Of a stretch of DNA of 64,000 nucleotides, positions 8,101 to 15,937 are shown piece after piece (the first letter of the stretch is position 1; each line of letters opens with the position of its first letter). The stretch covers positions 4,836,001-4,900,000 of the forward strand of contig NZ_JAJSOO010000001.1 in the NCBI RefSeq assembly GCF_029428875.1, written 5' to 3'. Made by a program: the position numbers and the translations under genes. The DNA is from Streptomyces sp. JH34 (GTDB lineage Bacteria > Actinomycetota > Actinomycetes > Streptomycetales > Streptomycetaceae). The notes under the pieces were generated by a model. That model did not search any database. It was not told the origin of the DNA and saw only the letters and a program-made list of their open reading frames with translations.

Positions 8101-9182
8101 CGGGAACCGTCCCCGGCGGGAACGCGGGCCAGGACCAGGGGCGCGTACGCGGCACAGCCGTGGTGCCGTACGACGCCCACCGGGCCCTCGGCCGCCCCGC
8201 GGCGCGCCGCGGTCAGGTCCAGCAGTGCTCCGACGGCCCCGGCCGCCACCGAACGGGCCTCGTCCGCGACCCTGTCGTCCGCTCCCAGGGCACGGCAGCC
8301 GTGGCAGTAGGAGGCGCCGCCGGGGGAGGCCCCGGCGCGCGCGGCGAGATGGGCGGGGCCGACCGTGCGGATCATGCGCAGCACCGGTGACTCCAGGGCC
8401 CGGCCGCGTACGGTCGCCCAGTCGTCCGTGTCGACGTGGCCGAGGTACAGGTGGGCGGGGGCCGGCCGCAGGTCCACGGTGTCCTGGTTGCAGCAGGCGA
8501 GCACCGCGCCGTCGAAGGCGACCACCGGCCAGGCGGCCATGGCGCACGGGGACACCGTGCCGGCCTCCGGGCCGGTGCGGGCGGGGGCGGCCCAGGAGGC
8601 GGCCCGCCCGAACGCCCGCACCTCGTTGACCAGGGAGGGGACCTGGCCGCCGAACTCCGAGTCGACGGCGCGGGTGATGTCCGCGAGGTAGGGGTCGTCC
8701 GCCCCCTCGCCGGTGAGGTGGAAGCTCACCGCCACACCCGTCTCCCGGATCCGGTGCACCGCGCGGAACACGTCGGCCCGGGGGATCTCCCGCTCGTGGT
8801 GGGCGTCGAGGCTGGCGGAGAAGTGGTCCACGCCCCTGATCGCGCGCAGGACCGGGGGCGGGATCTCCCGGGAGCGGGCGAAGAACATGCCGCTGAGCAG
8901 GGCCGTACGCGATCCGGCGGCGCGGGCCCGGGCGCTCAGTTCCTCGACGAGCGCGGGCAGCAGCAGCGGTTCGCCACCGGTCAGCATCACCACGTCGGGG
9001 CGGTTCTCCCGGGTGAACGAGCCGACGAAGCGCACCAGCCGGCCGGCGTCCGGTTCCTCCCGTGTCGTGAGGGACGAGCCGGTCGAGCAGTGGGCACAGC
9101 TCAGCGGGCAACGCCGGGTGAGGCCGAGCAGCAGGCCGGCGGCGGGGAAGGGCCGCCGGCCGACGAGTTCGCCGAGTTCCAT
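8097..9182 (-). CDS. Radical SAM enzyme with SPASM-like C-terminus
   Basis: 361 residues. The CX3CX2C cluster motif is at Cys25, Cys29 and Cys32 (RCPLSCAHC). A glycine-rich SAM motif follows (LTGGEPLLLP). The C-terminal half has further cysteines: one at SPCAM, a CC pair in VLACCNQD, and CHGC near residue 317, consistent with a SPASM/twitch-type auxiliary Fe-S cluster as in peptide-modifying enzymes. The ATG at 9182 is chosen because AAGGAGG lies 9 nt upstream; longer in-frame starts lack a ribosome site. It is first in the operon, ahead of the HDO enzyme and the 81-aa peptide, and diverges from the LanKC precursor module. Confidence 0.88.
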   Translation of the reverse strand: MELGELVGRRPFPAAGLLLGLTRRCPLSCAHCSTGSSLTTREEPDAGRLVRFVGSFTRENRPDVVMLTGGEPLLLPALVEELSARARAAGSRTALLSGMFFARSREIPPPVLRAIRGVDHFSASLDAHHEREIPRADVFRAVHRIRETGVAVSFHLTGEGADDPYLADITRAVDSEFGGQVPSLVNEVRAFGRAASWAAPARTGPEAGTVSPCAMAAWPVVAFDGAVLACCNQDTVDLRPAPAHLYLGHVDTDDWATVRGRALESPVLRMIRTVGPAHLAARAGASPGGASYCHGCRALGADDRVADEARSVAAGAVGALLDLTAARRGAAEGPVGVVRHHGCAAYAPLVLARVPAGDGSR

Positions 9183-9432
9183 GCGGGGCCGCCTCCTTGT
9201 CGGGGCCGGAGCGTGCGTGCGGAGGGACCGTTTCCCGTGGACCCACCGGCGTGCGCGGAAGTGCACCCAGGCTGCGGGGCGGCGGTTCGACGACGGTCCA
9301 CCGATGCTTCAGGAGCGGTATGGGCGCAGCTCAGGCAGGGTCCCGGGCCCGCCGCGGAAGCCGGGTGCGGTGCACGGAGCGGCCCTGAACTGGGCCGATA
9401 CCGGAGCCATACCGCCGCCGAAGCGATCGCCA

Positions 9433-9478
9433 GGCGGGCCGTCCTAACTTTCTCGGCAACGGCAGGCAACGGCCCGCC
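9433..9478 (+). promoter_or_regulatory. Inverted repeat with internal direct repeats upstream of the 52-aa precursor
   Basis: This lies in the 361-bp divergent spacer 9183-9543, where no gene was found. Arms GGCGGGCCGT (9433-9442) and ACGGCCCGCC (9469-9478) are perfect reverse complements. The loop and right arm hold two copies of GGCAACGG at 9455-9462 and 9465-9472 (10-bp period). Short direct repeats of about one helical turn are the usual form of SARP binding sites, and a SARP gene is nearby; alternatively the hairpin may attenuate transcription. Function is inferred. Confidence 0.45.
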
Positions 9479-9543
9479 GCACCGGAAACCCGGCACCTCA
9501 GGGCCCCCGGAACCAGTGCAGTCACAAGTGGACGGAGACCACC

Positions 9544-9702
9544 ATGGCCGAGAACACCAAGCCCGCCGCCGACGACAACACCGACGAGACCCCCGAGGTC
9601 GAGGCGCACTCCGTACTGGACCTCCAGGAGACGGCCAACAAGGAGATCGAGGCGCCGGGCGGCAGCTGCGTCAGCGTGATCAGCGTCGTCCTGGCGGACT
9701 AG
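9544..9702 (+). CDS. 52-aa lanthipeptide-type precursor for the adjacent LanKC
   Basis: 52 residues starting MAENTKPAADD. The acidic leader carries PEVEAHSVLDLQE, which includes the LDLQ-type recognition helix of class III precursors (AmfS/RamS family). The leader ends at a Gly-Gly (residues 39-40) and the tail is SCVSVISVVLAD. The core has one Cys (42) and Ser at 41, 44 and 47. Class III rings usually need Ser N-terminal to Cys with 2-5 residues between; here the only upstream Ser is adjacent, so any ring must join Cys42 to a dehydrated Ser44 or Ser47 on its C-terminal side. MFS and LanKC genes follow on the same strand. The start is supported by a weak GGACGGAG site. Confidence 0.8.
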   Translation: MAENTKPAADDNTDETPEVEAHSVLDLQETANKEIEAPGGSCVSVISVVLAD

Positions 9703-9878
9703 CCGGACGCACCGGGCGGCGCCGCGGGGGGCGGCTGCAGGAGTTCCCGCCGTGGCGCCCGGCCGGCTGGTGATGTGGGGCGGTTCCGTCTGACGGAGCC
9801 GCCCCGCCGTCGCTTCCGCGGCCCGGACGGGCCCGCACCCCTCGTCACGACCCAGACCGTCTCCCCCGGGAGTTCACG

Positions 9879-11204
9879 ATGACCACGCCGCTGCGCGGCA
9901 ACAGGGATTTCCGGCTGCTCTGGCTGAGCGGCCTCTTCGCGGTCCTGGGCGGGCAGATGAGTGCCCTCGCCCTTCCGCTGCTGGTGCTCAAGGAGACCGG
10001 ATCGGCGGTGCAGGCCGGAGCCATCGGGACGGTGTCCGTGGGAACCGTGCTGATCACGATGCTGCCCGGCGGGGTGATGGCCGACCGTGTCGAACGCCGC
10101 CGGCTGATGCGGGTCTGCGACGTCGGCAGCCTGATCGTCGTCACCGCCCTCACCGTTGCCGTCTGGTCCGGACACGTCCCCATGCCACTCGTCCTGCTCT
10201 GCGCCGCGGCGGGCGCGGTGATCGGCAGCGTCTACGGGCCGGCTGTCTTCGGCCTCATGCGCGCGGTCGTCCCGGCCGACCAGATGGGCACCGCCACCGC
10301 GCGGCTCCAGGCACGCACCCAGACCGCCCGGCTCGTCGGACCACTCGTCGGGGGAGCACTGTTCGGCATCCACCCGGCCCTGCCGTTCGCGGCCGAGGCG
10401 CTGGGCCTGTTCCTGTCGACCGTCTGCGTGGCCCTCGTACGCACCCGCTCCCGGGCCAGGGCGAAGGCGGGCGCCGTGTTCAGCCGGCGCGAACTCCTCG
10501 CGGGCCTGACCTTCCTGTGGGGCCTGCCCTACCTCCGTACGGTCCTCCTCGTGTTCGGGCTGGGCATGAACTTCGCGTTCGGGGCGCTCACCTTCACCGC
10601 CCTGACCGCGTTCTCCGACGGGGGCACGTCGGGGGTCGGCGGCGGCTTCGTCCTCACCTGCGTCTCCGCCGGGGCACTGTCCGGGGCGCTGCTCGCGCCG
10701 CGGATCAGCCCCGCCCGGCACTCCCGGGTCCTGATCGTGGCCACCTGCTGGACCTGTGTGGCGGCCGCCGGGGTCATGGCCTGGATCAGCCGGCCGCTGG
10801 TGGCCGGGATCATGTGCGCGCTCACCATGTGCCTGTCGACGATCGCCAGCATCGGATTCCTCTCGAAGCTCCTGGTCGTGACCCCGGAGGAGAAGGTGGG
10901 CCGGGTCCAGAGCGCGGCGGGCTTCCTGTCCTCCATGGTCCAGCCGTTCGGGCCGCTGACCGGAGGCGCCCTGCTGACCGCTTTCGGCGCACGCTGGGCC
11001 TTCGCCCTGACCGGTTGCGTGCTGGCCGTCTCCGCCCTCGTGGTCACCTTCGCCCGCTCGGCGCGGACGGAACCGTCCCCGCCGCCGGCGGAGGAGCCCA
11101 CCGGCCGGCAGGAGCCCGGGAACGAGCCCGGGACCGGCACCGAGCCCGGGGCGGGACCGGCCCGCGCACCTGCGGGCGCGAACCCCTCCGGCACCGGGGA
11201 CTGA
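9879..11204 (+). CDS. MFS transporter, putative peptide exporter
   Basis: 441 residues with about 12 predicted membrane segments, beginning FRLLWLSGLFAVLGGQMSALALPLLVL. The A-motif-like loop GGVMADRVERRR follows TM2. It resembles the DHA3 (enterobactin/macrolide exporter) group. The C-terminus is a disordered Glu/Pro/Gly tail. It sits between the 52-aa precursor and the LanKC on the same strand, in the place where class III lanthipeptide loci more often carry an ABC exporter, so export of the mature peptide or self-protection is the likely job. Confidence 0.85.
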   Translation: MTTPLRGNRDFRLLWLSGLFAVLGGQMSALALPLLVLKETGSAVQAGAIGTVSVGTVLITMLPGGVMADRVERRRLMRVCDVGSLIVVTALTVAVWSGHVPMPLVLLCAAAGAVIGSVYGPAVFGLMRAVVPADQMGTATARLQARTQTARLVGPLVGGALFGIHPALPFAAEALGLFLSTVCVALVRTRSRARAKAGAVFSRRELLAGLTFLWGLPYLRTVLLVFGLGMNFAFGALTFTALTAFSDGGTSGVGGGFVLTCVSAGALSGALLAPRISPARHSRVLIVATCWTCVAAAGVMAWISRPLVAGIMCALTMCLSTIASIGFLSKLLVVTPEEKVGRVQSAAGFLSSMVQPFGPLTGGALLTAFGARWAFALTGCVLAVSALVVTFARSARTEPSPPPAEEPTGRQEPGNEPGTGTEPGAGPARAPAGANPSGTGD

Positions 11205-11277
11205 TCCGCGAACCCGGGGCCCGCCGCCCACCGTCACCGTCCGTGCTCCCGCGGGCTTCGAGAAGAGAGAGCCGAGC

Positions 11278-13893
11278 GTGCCAGGCATCCAGGACACCCA
11301 GTTGTATTGCCTCGCCGACCGTACGTACTTCGACACCCCGGCCCGGCTGCCCGACGAGGAGTCGCGGTACCGGCTCGACACCGATCCGCCTCCGGAGGGC
11401 TGGCGCCGTGAGGCCGTGGGGCTGTGGACCTCACTGGTGCCCGAGGGGGTGAAACCGGCCGAGCAGGGCTGGAAGATCCATGTGTCCACCGTCCCCGGCG
11501 AGGCCGAGGCCACCCTGCGCGACACCGCCCGGATCTGCGTCCGCCACGGTGTGCCCTTCAAATTCCTGCGCAGCGAGAAGGCGTTGCTGCTGGTGGCGGG
11601 CAAGCACATGAACCGCAGCGGCGCGGGCAAGTTCATCGCGGCCTACCCGCCCGACGAGACCGTGTTCCTCGCGCTGGCCGACGAGCTGTCCCGGACGCTG
11701 GCGGGACGCAGCGGCCCCTACATCCTCAGCGACCTGCGGATCGGCGGCGCACCGGTCTACACGCGCTACGGCGCCTACGTGCCCCGCTGGTGCGACGACG
11801 CCGAGGGCCGCCGGGTCCTCGCCCTGCGGGACCCGTCCGGGAAGCTCGTCCCCGACGAGCGCGGTGTGGTGTTCCGGATGCCTTCCTGGGTCCAGGTCCC
11901 CGAGGCACTGCGGCCGCACCTCGCGGCGCGTGCCGCCGCCCGCGACGACACCTTCCCTTACAAGGTCACCGGAGCTCTCCAGTTCTCCAACGCCGGTGGG
12001 ATCTACGTCGCCGAGGACACCGGGACGGGAGAGCGCGTGGTGCTGCGCGAGGCACGTCCGCACTGCGGACTCGACGCCGCGGGCGACGACGCCGTCACCC
12101 GCCTGCACCGCGAGCACCGGGCGCTGACGGCGCTGGCCGGACTCGACTGCGTACCCCGGGTGTACGGGGTGCGGACCGTGTGGGAGCACCACTTCCTGAT
12201 CGAGGAGCACATCGAGGGGAACACTCTGCTGGAGGAGATCGTCGCCCGCTTCGCCCTCGTACGCGGGGCCGACTCGGCGGACGAACTCGCCCCCTACGTC
12301 GCCTGGACCGAGTCGGTGACCGGTGAACTCTCCCGGGCACTGGAGGCGATCCACGCGCGCGGCCTGCGCTTCGGCGATCTGCACCCCTCCAACATCATCG
12401 TCCGGCCCGACGGGCGGATCGCCCTCGTCGACTTCGAGTACGCCACCGCGCTCGACGACAAGGACACCCCGCTGGCCGGCGCCCAGGGCCTCCAGGCACC
12501 GCAGGGCACCCCCGGGGCGGAGGCCGACGCCTACGCGCTCTGGGCGACCTGGCTCAACATGCTGATGCCGGTCATGGAGATGGCCGGGCTGGAGAGGGCG
12601 AAGGCCCTCACCCTGGAACGCTGGGCCCGACGGCGGTACTCGCTCCCGGCCGGAGCGGGCCCCCGCAGGCCTCGACTGCTCCACGTTCCGGACGCCTCGC
12701 GACGGCGCGAGGACGAGGTGGCCGCCCTGTTCGAGGGGCCGGAGGTGGACTGGGCCGGGATCCGCACCCGGCTGCTGGCCGGAATCCACGCCGGAGCCAC
12801 ACCCGGGCGGGCGGACCGCCTCTTCCCGGGCGGGCCCGACCTCTTCGCCACCGGCGGCACCGACCTCGTGAACGGTGCGGCGGGTGTCCTGTACGCCCTG
12901 CACAGGACCGGTGCCCCCGTCCCCGAGGAGTGGACCGACTGGCTCGCGGCGGCTGCGCTGCGCAGGGACCCCGCAGGGGCCGGCGGACTCTACGACGGGC
13001 TGCCCGGCGCCGCGTTGGTGCTCTTCCTCCTGGGCCGCGCCGAGCAGGGACGCGAGGTGTGGGAGCGTGCGACGTCCCTCGCACCGGCGACGGCCTCGGC
13101 GGATCTGTTCACCGGGCGGGCCGGAACCGCGCTCGCGGCCCTTCGCATGGCCCGCGTGGACGGTGCGGCCCCCGATCCCCGGCTGGTCGACGACGCCCTG
13201 CGCACCGCCCGGGACCTGGACCGGCTGGTGCAGGGCGAACAGGTGGACGGCCTGCGGCTGCCGGAGTCGGCCGGACTGCTGCGCGGGCTGAGCGGAGCCG
13301 CCCTGCTCCTCCTCGAACTGCACACCCTGACCGGCGAGGAGTGGCTGCGCCGGGCCGCCCGCACCGCCCTGGGACGCGAGGCCGGACACCTCGTCACCAT
13401 GGACGACGGCTCGCTCCAGGTGAAGGACGGCCGACGCCATCTGCTCTATCTGGGACAGGGCAGTTCAGGTGTCGCGCTGGTCGCCCAGGCCTACACCGCC
13501 CGGTACGAGGACGAGGAACTGAGCGCCCTGATCCCGGGCGTGGCCCAGGGCTGCGCCATGGAGTTCGTCCGCGAGCCGGGGCTGTTCACCGGCCGCGCGG
13601 GCCTCGCGGCCACCGCCGGCCAGCTCGACCCGGTGACCCGGACGGGGCCGGGCGTCCTGGCCTCCGTACGCAACCTCGCCTGGCACCTCGTCGCCGACGA
13701 GGACCGGCTGCTCGTCCCGGGTGCGACGCTGCGGCGCTTCTCCGCCGACCTCGGCACGGGAGCGGCGGGTCTGCTGCTCGCCCTGCACTTCCTGTCCGGA
13801 GGCCGCGACGGGGGCGCCGAGGAAGACGGCCCGCGCGTCCAGCGGGCCGGGGTCAACCTCCCCGGCCTGCTCGAGCTGCTCACCCTCGGCTGA
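11278..13893 (+). CDS. lanKC: Class III lanthionine synthetase LanKC (RamC/AmfT-like)
   Basis: 871 residues, the usual length for LanKC. Three domains: N-terminal phosphoSer/Thr lyase (about 1-210, with FKFLRSEKALL and NRSGAGKFI); Ser/Thr kinase-like domain (about 220-500, with catalytic-loop GLRFGDLHPSN near 362-370 and DFEYA for metal binding); and a LanC-like cyclase (about 520-870) with repeated G-x-x-G loops (LFTGRAGTA, LRGLSGAA, LGQGSSG). The Cys/His zinc ligands of LanC are absent, which is normal for class III and separates it from class IV. The GTG start follows GAGAGAG. It converges with the SARP gene, overlapping it by 14 bp. It should phosphorylate and eliminate Ser residues in the 52-aa precursor. 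Confidence 0.92.
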   Translation: MPGIQDTQLYCLADRTYFDTPARLPDEESRYRLDTDPPPEGWRREAVGLWTSLVPEGVKPAEQGWKIHVSTVPGEAEATLRDTARICVRHGVPFKFLRSEKALLLVAGKHMNRSGAGKFIAAYPPDETVFLALADELSRTLAGRSGPYILSDLRIGGAPVYTRYGAYVPRWCDDAEGRRVLALRDPSGKLVPDERGVVFRMPSWVQVPEALRPHLAARAAARDDTFPYKVTGALQFSNAGGIYVAEDTGTGERVVLREARPHCGLDAAGDDAVTRLHREHRALTALAGLDCVPRVYGVRTVWEHHFLIEEHIEGNTLLEEIVARFALVRGADSADELAPYVAWTESVTGELSRALEAIHARGLRFGDLHPSNIIVRPDGRIALVDFEYATALDDKDTPLAGAQGLQAPQGTPGAEADAYALWATWLNMLMPVMEMAGLERAKALTLERWARRRYSLPAGAGPRRPRLLHVPDASRRREDEVAALFEGPEVDWAGIRTRLLAGIHAGATPGRADRLFPGGPDLFATGGTDLVNGAAGVLYALHRTGAPVPEEWTDWLAAAALRRDPAGAGGLYDGLPGAALVLFLLGRAEQGREVWERATSLAPATASADLFTGRAGTALAALRMARVDGAAPDPRLVDDALRTARDLDRLVQGEQVDGLRLPESAGLLRGLSGAALLLLELHTLTGEEWLRRAARTALGREAGHLVTMDDGSLQVKDGRRHLLYLGQGSSGVALVAQAYTARYEDEELSALIPGVAQGCAMEFVREPGLFTGRAGLAATAGQLDPVTRTGPGVLASVRNLAWHLVADEDRLLVPGATLRRFSADLGTGAAGLLLALHFLSGGRDGGAEEDGPRVQRAGVNLPGLLELLTLG

Positions 13894-15727
13894 GGCGGGT
13901 GCGACCGGCCCCCTCGGGGACCGCCTCCTCGCGGACGTACAGACAGAGGAGCCGGGGCACCTCGTACAGCACGGCGTGTGCGGTCACCTCGCCCGAGGGA
14001 GAGGTGACCGCACCGGAGTCGATGAGCGACTCGACCGCGCGGATCGTGCCCCGCTCGTCGCGGTCCAGCGCCGCCATCGCCCGCTCCAGCGTGAAGCCGC
14101 CGTCCCGTGCCGGCCCCGCTATGCGGATCAGCGCCCCCCGGTCACGGGCACTCAGGTCCCGCCAGCCCGCGGCGAGCCGGGAGCGTACGGACACGTCTCC
14201 CGCCACCAGTTCGTCCAGGGCCGCCGCCGGGTCGTCGAGCCGGTCCGCGTACTCGGCCAGCGGCAGGTGCCGCAGCACCGCGAGCCGCATCCCGCTCACC
14301 GCCACCGCCAACGGCAGGCCCCCGCACGCCCGCACGATGCGCAGCGCGGCGGCCCGGTCCGTCCGCAGCCGGTCCCCACCGATCAGCGTCCCCAGCAGCT
14401 CAAGACTCTCGTCCTCCCCGGGTACGGCGAGCGCCGTCCGGTGCACGGCTTCGAGACCGGCGAGCTGGCCTCGGGCCGTCAGCAGCACCGAGCTCCGCCC
14501 GGACCGGGGCAGCAGTCCGCGCACCGACGCCTCGTCCGCGACGTCGTCCAGCACGACCAGCGCCCGGTGCCGCGCCAGCCAGTCCTGCCAGGCGTCCTCG
14601 GCCCGCGCGGGGTCAGGCCGGCCCGGACCGCCCACCCCGCACAACCGCCCCAGCTCGTCGAGCACGTCGTTCCGGGAGCGGGCCACACCGTCCTCCCGTC
14701 GCGCCCGGACGTGGACCCGCCCGTCGGGGAAGCTGTCCGCGAGCAGGTGGGCCGCGCGGACGGCCAGGGCGGACTTCCCCACCCCGGCCGGGCCGGAGAC
14801 GACCAGCACGGCACCGTCCGGACTCCCCGACACGTCCAGCAGTCCCGCCAGTTCGTCCTCGCGGCCGGTGAAGTGCCTGCTGTCCGCGGGCAGCGACACA
14901 CCGCCCGCCGCGCTCCGGGGAGCGGAGGGCCGCGACGCCCGGCCCTCGCCGAGCATCGCCCGGTACAGGCCCGCCATCGCCGGGCTGGGTTCCAGGCCCA
15001 GCTCGCGGGCGAGCAGCTGCCGGTAGTCGTCGTACACCGCCAGCGCCTCCGCCTGGCGCCCGGTCTGGTGCAGGGAGTTCATCCACGCGGCCCGCAGCCG
15101 CTCCCGGAAGGGATGGCGTTCTACCAGGTCCCGCAGGCCGTCCACCGCGACGCCCGCCCGGCCCGTCTCGATCTCGGCCTCGGCCCAGTCCTCGTAGACC
15201 GTGAGGCAGCGGGCCTCCAGGCGTTCGGCCTCCTCCGCCACCCCGGCGGAGTCGCGGAGGTCGTGCAGCGGAGGCCTCTCCCCCCACAGGTCCAGGGCCT
15301 CGCGCAGCAGCCGGGCGGCGGTGCGCAGATCACCCCGTTCGCCCGCCGCCCGGCCCGCCCGGGCCAGTGTCGTGAAGCGCAGGGTGTCCAGCTCGCCCTC
15401 CTCCACCCGCAGCCGGTAGCCGCCGCAGTCGTGCACCACCCGGCCCCGGTCGTCGCCGTCCACGGCCCCGAACAGGGCCCGGGCGGCGCTGACATAGACC
15501 TGCAGGTTCTTGCGCGCGGTCCGCGGCGGGCCCTCCGGCCACACCACGTCGGTGAGCACGTCCACCGGCACGGGGGTGTTGGGCCGGGACAGCAGGGTGG
15601 CCAGGACCAGCCTCTGCTTGCGCGGCCCGAGGGGCAGCGGCCTGCCGTCGATCACCGCCGAGAGCGGTCCGAGCAGCGAGAAGTACACCGCACCGGGGGA
15701 GCCGGGGCGGACGGGGGAGAGGGGCAT
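13880..15727 (-). CDS. SARP-family transcriptional regulator (AfsR-like) with NB-ARC domain
   Basis: 615 residues. N-terminal OmpR-type winged helix (about 10-95, with LPLGPRKQRLVLATLLSRPN), bacterial transcriptional activation domain (about 100-245, ending GLEPSPAMAGLYRAML), then an NB-ARC ATPase (P-loop SGPAGVGKSALA near 310). The TPR domain of full-length AfsR is missing. The ATG at 15727 is chosen because AGGAGG lies 7 nt upstream and because it gives the same promoter-to-start spacing as LanM. SARPs activate secondary-metabolite genes by binding direct repeats near -35. It probably controls the flanking peptide modules. Confidence 0.9.
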   Translation of the reverse strand: MPLSPVRPGSPGAVYFSLLGPLSAVIDGRPLPLGPRKQRLVLATLLSRPNTPVPVDVLTDVVWPEGPPRTARKNLQVYVSAARALFGAVDGDDRGRVVHDCGGYRLRVEEGELDTLRFTTLARAGRAAGERGDLRTAARLLREALDLWGERPPLHDLRDSAGVAEEAERLEARCLTVYEDWAEAEIETGRAGVAVDGLRDLVERHPFRERLRAAWMNSLHQTGRQAEALAVYDDYRQLLARELGLEPSPAMAGLYRAMLGEGRASRPSAPRSAAGGVSLPADSRHFTGREDELAGLLDVSGSPDGAVLVVSGPAGVGKSALAVRAAHLLADSFPDGRVHVRARREDGVARSRNDVLDELGRLCGVGGPGRPDPARAEDAWQDWLARHRALVVLDDVADEASVRGLLPRSGRSSVLLTARGQLAGLEAVHRTALAVPGEDESLELLGTLIGGDRLRTDRAAALRIVRACGGLPLAVAVSGMRLAVLRHLPLAEYADRLDDPAAALDELVAGDVSVRSRLAAGWRDLSARDRGALIRIAGPARDGGFTLERAMAALDRDERGTIRAVESLIDSGAVTSPSGEVTAHAVLYEVPRLLCLYVREEAVPEGAGRTRLSRG

Positions 15728-15770
15728 CAGCGGGCCTCCTGGCCGGGGGAGGGGCGACGAGCTGCCGTAC

Positions 15771-15832
15771 CGTGCCGATGCTGCCGCGACGCGGAACGGG
15801 GCACATCGGTAGCCGCCCCGCATCTTCCGGGG
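15771..15832 (-). promoter_or_regulatory. Conserved upstream element of the SARP gene (shared with LanM)
   Basis: Read on the minus strand from 15832, blocks are CCCCGGAAGATG, GGGGCGGCT, GATGTGC (ending 15801) and AGCATCGGCACG (15782-15771). The same blocks in the same order occur upstream of the LanM gene at 22299-22238. In both cases the GATGTGC/CATGTGC block ends 74 nt before the start codon, and the total distance from first base to start is 105 nt. Probably a shared activator site plus promoter. Confidence 0.6.
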
Positions 15833-15875
15833 GACGCACCCGACCCCCGGCGTCCGATGCCCCCATGTTGAGGGG

Positions 15876-15934
15876 CCGTTCCCCCATCCGGAGGGCCGGG
15901 GACCGGCGGGCCGGCCGCCCGGATGGGGGAACGG
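15876..15934 (-). terminator. 16-bp inverted repeat just after the LAL regulator gene
   Basis: Arms CCGTTCCCCCATCCGG (15876-15891) and CCGGATGGGGGAACGG (15919-15934) are perfect reverse complements with a 27-nt G/C-rich loop that can fold further. It begins 4 nt past the LAL stop codon, so it is best read as that gene's terminator, separating it from the SARP gene downstream. Confidence 0.8.
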
Positions 15935-15937
15935 TGC

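Noticed and set aside
9699..11636. Long minus-strand open frame opposite the MFS gene
   Set aside because: Gly/Arg/Gln-rich, without any domain; the MFS protein on the plus strand has clear membrane helices and family motifs.
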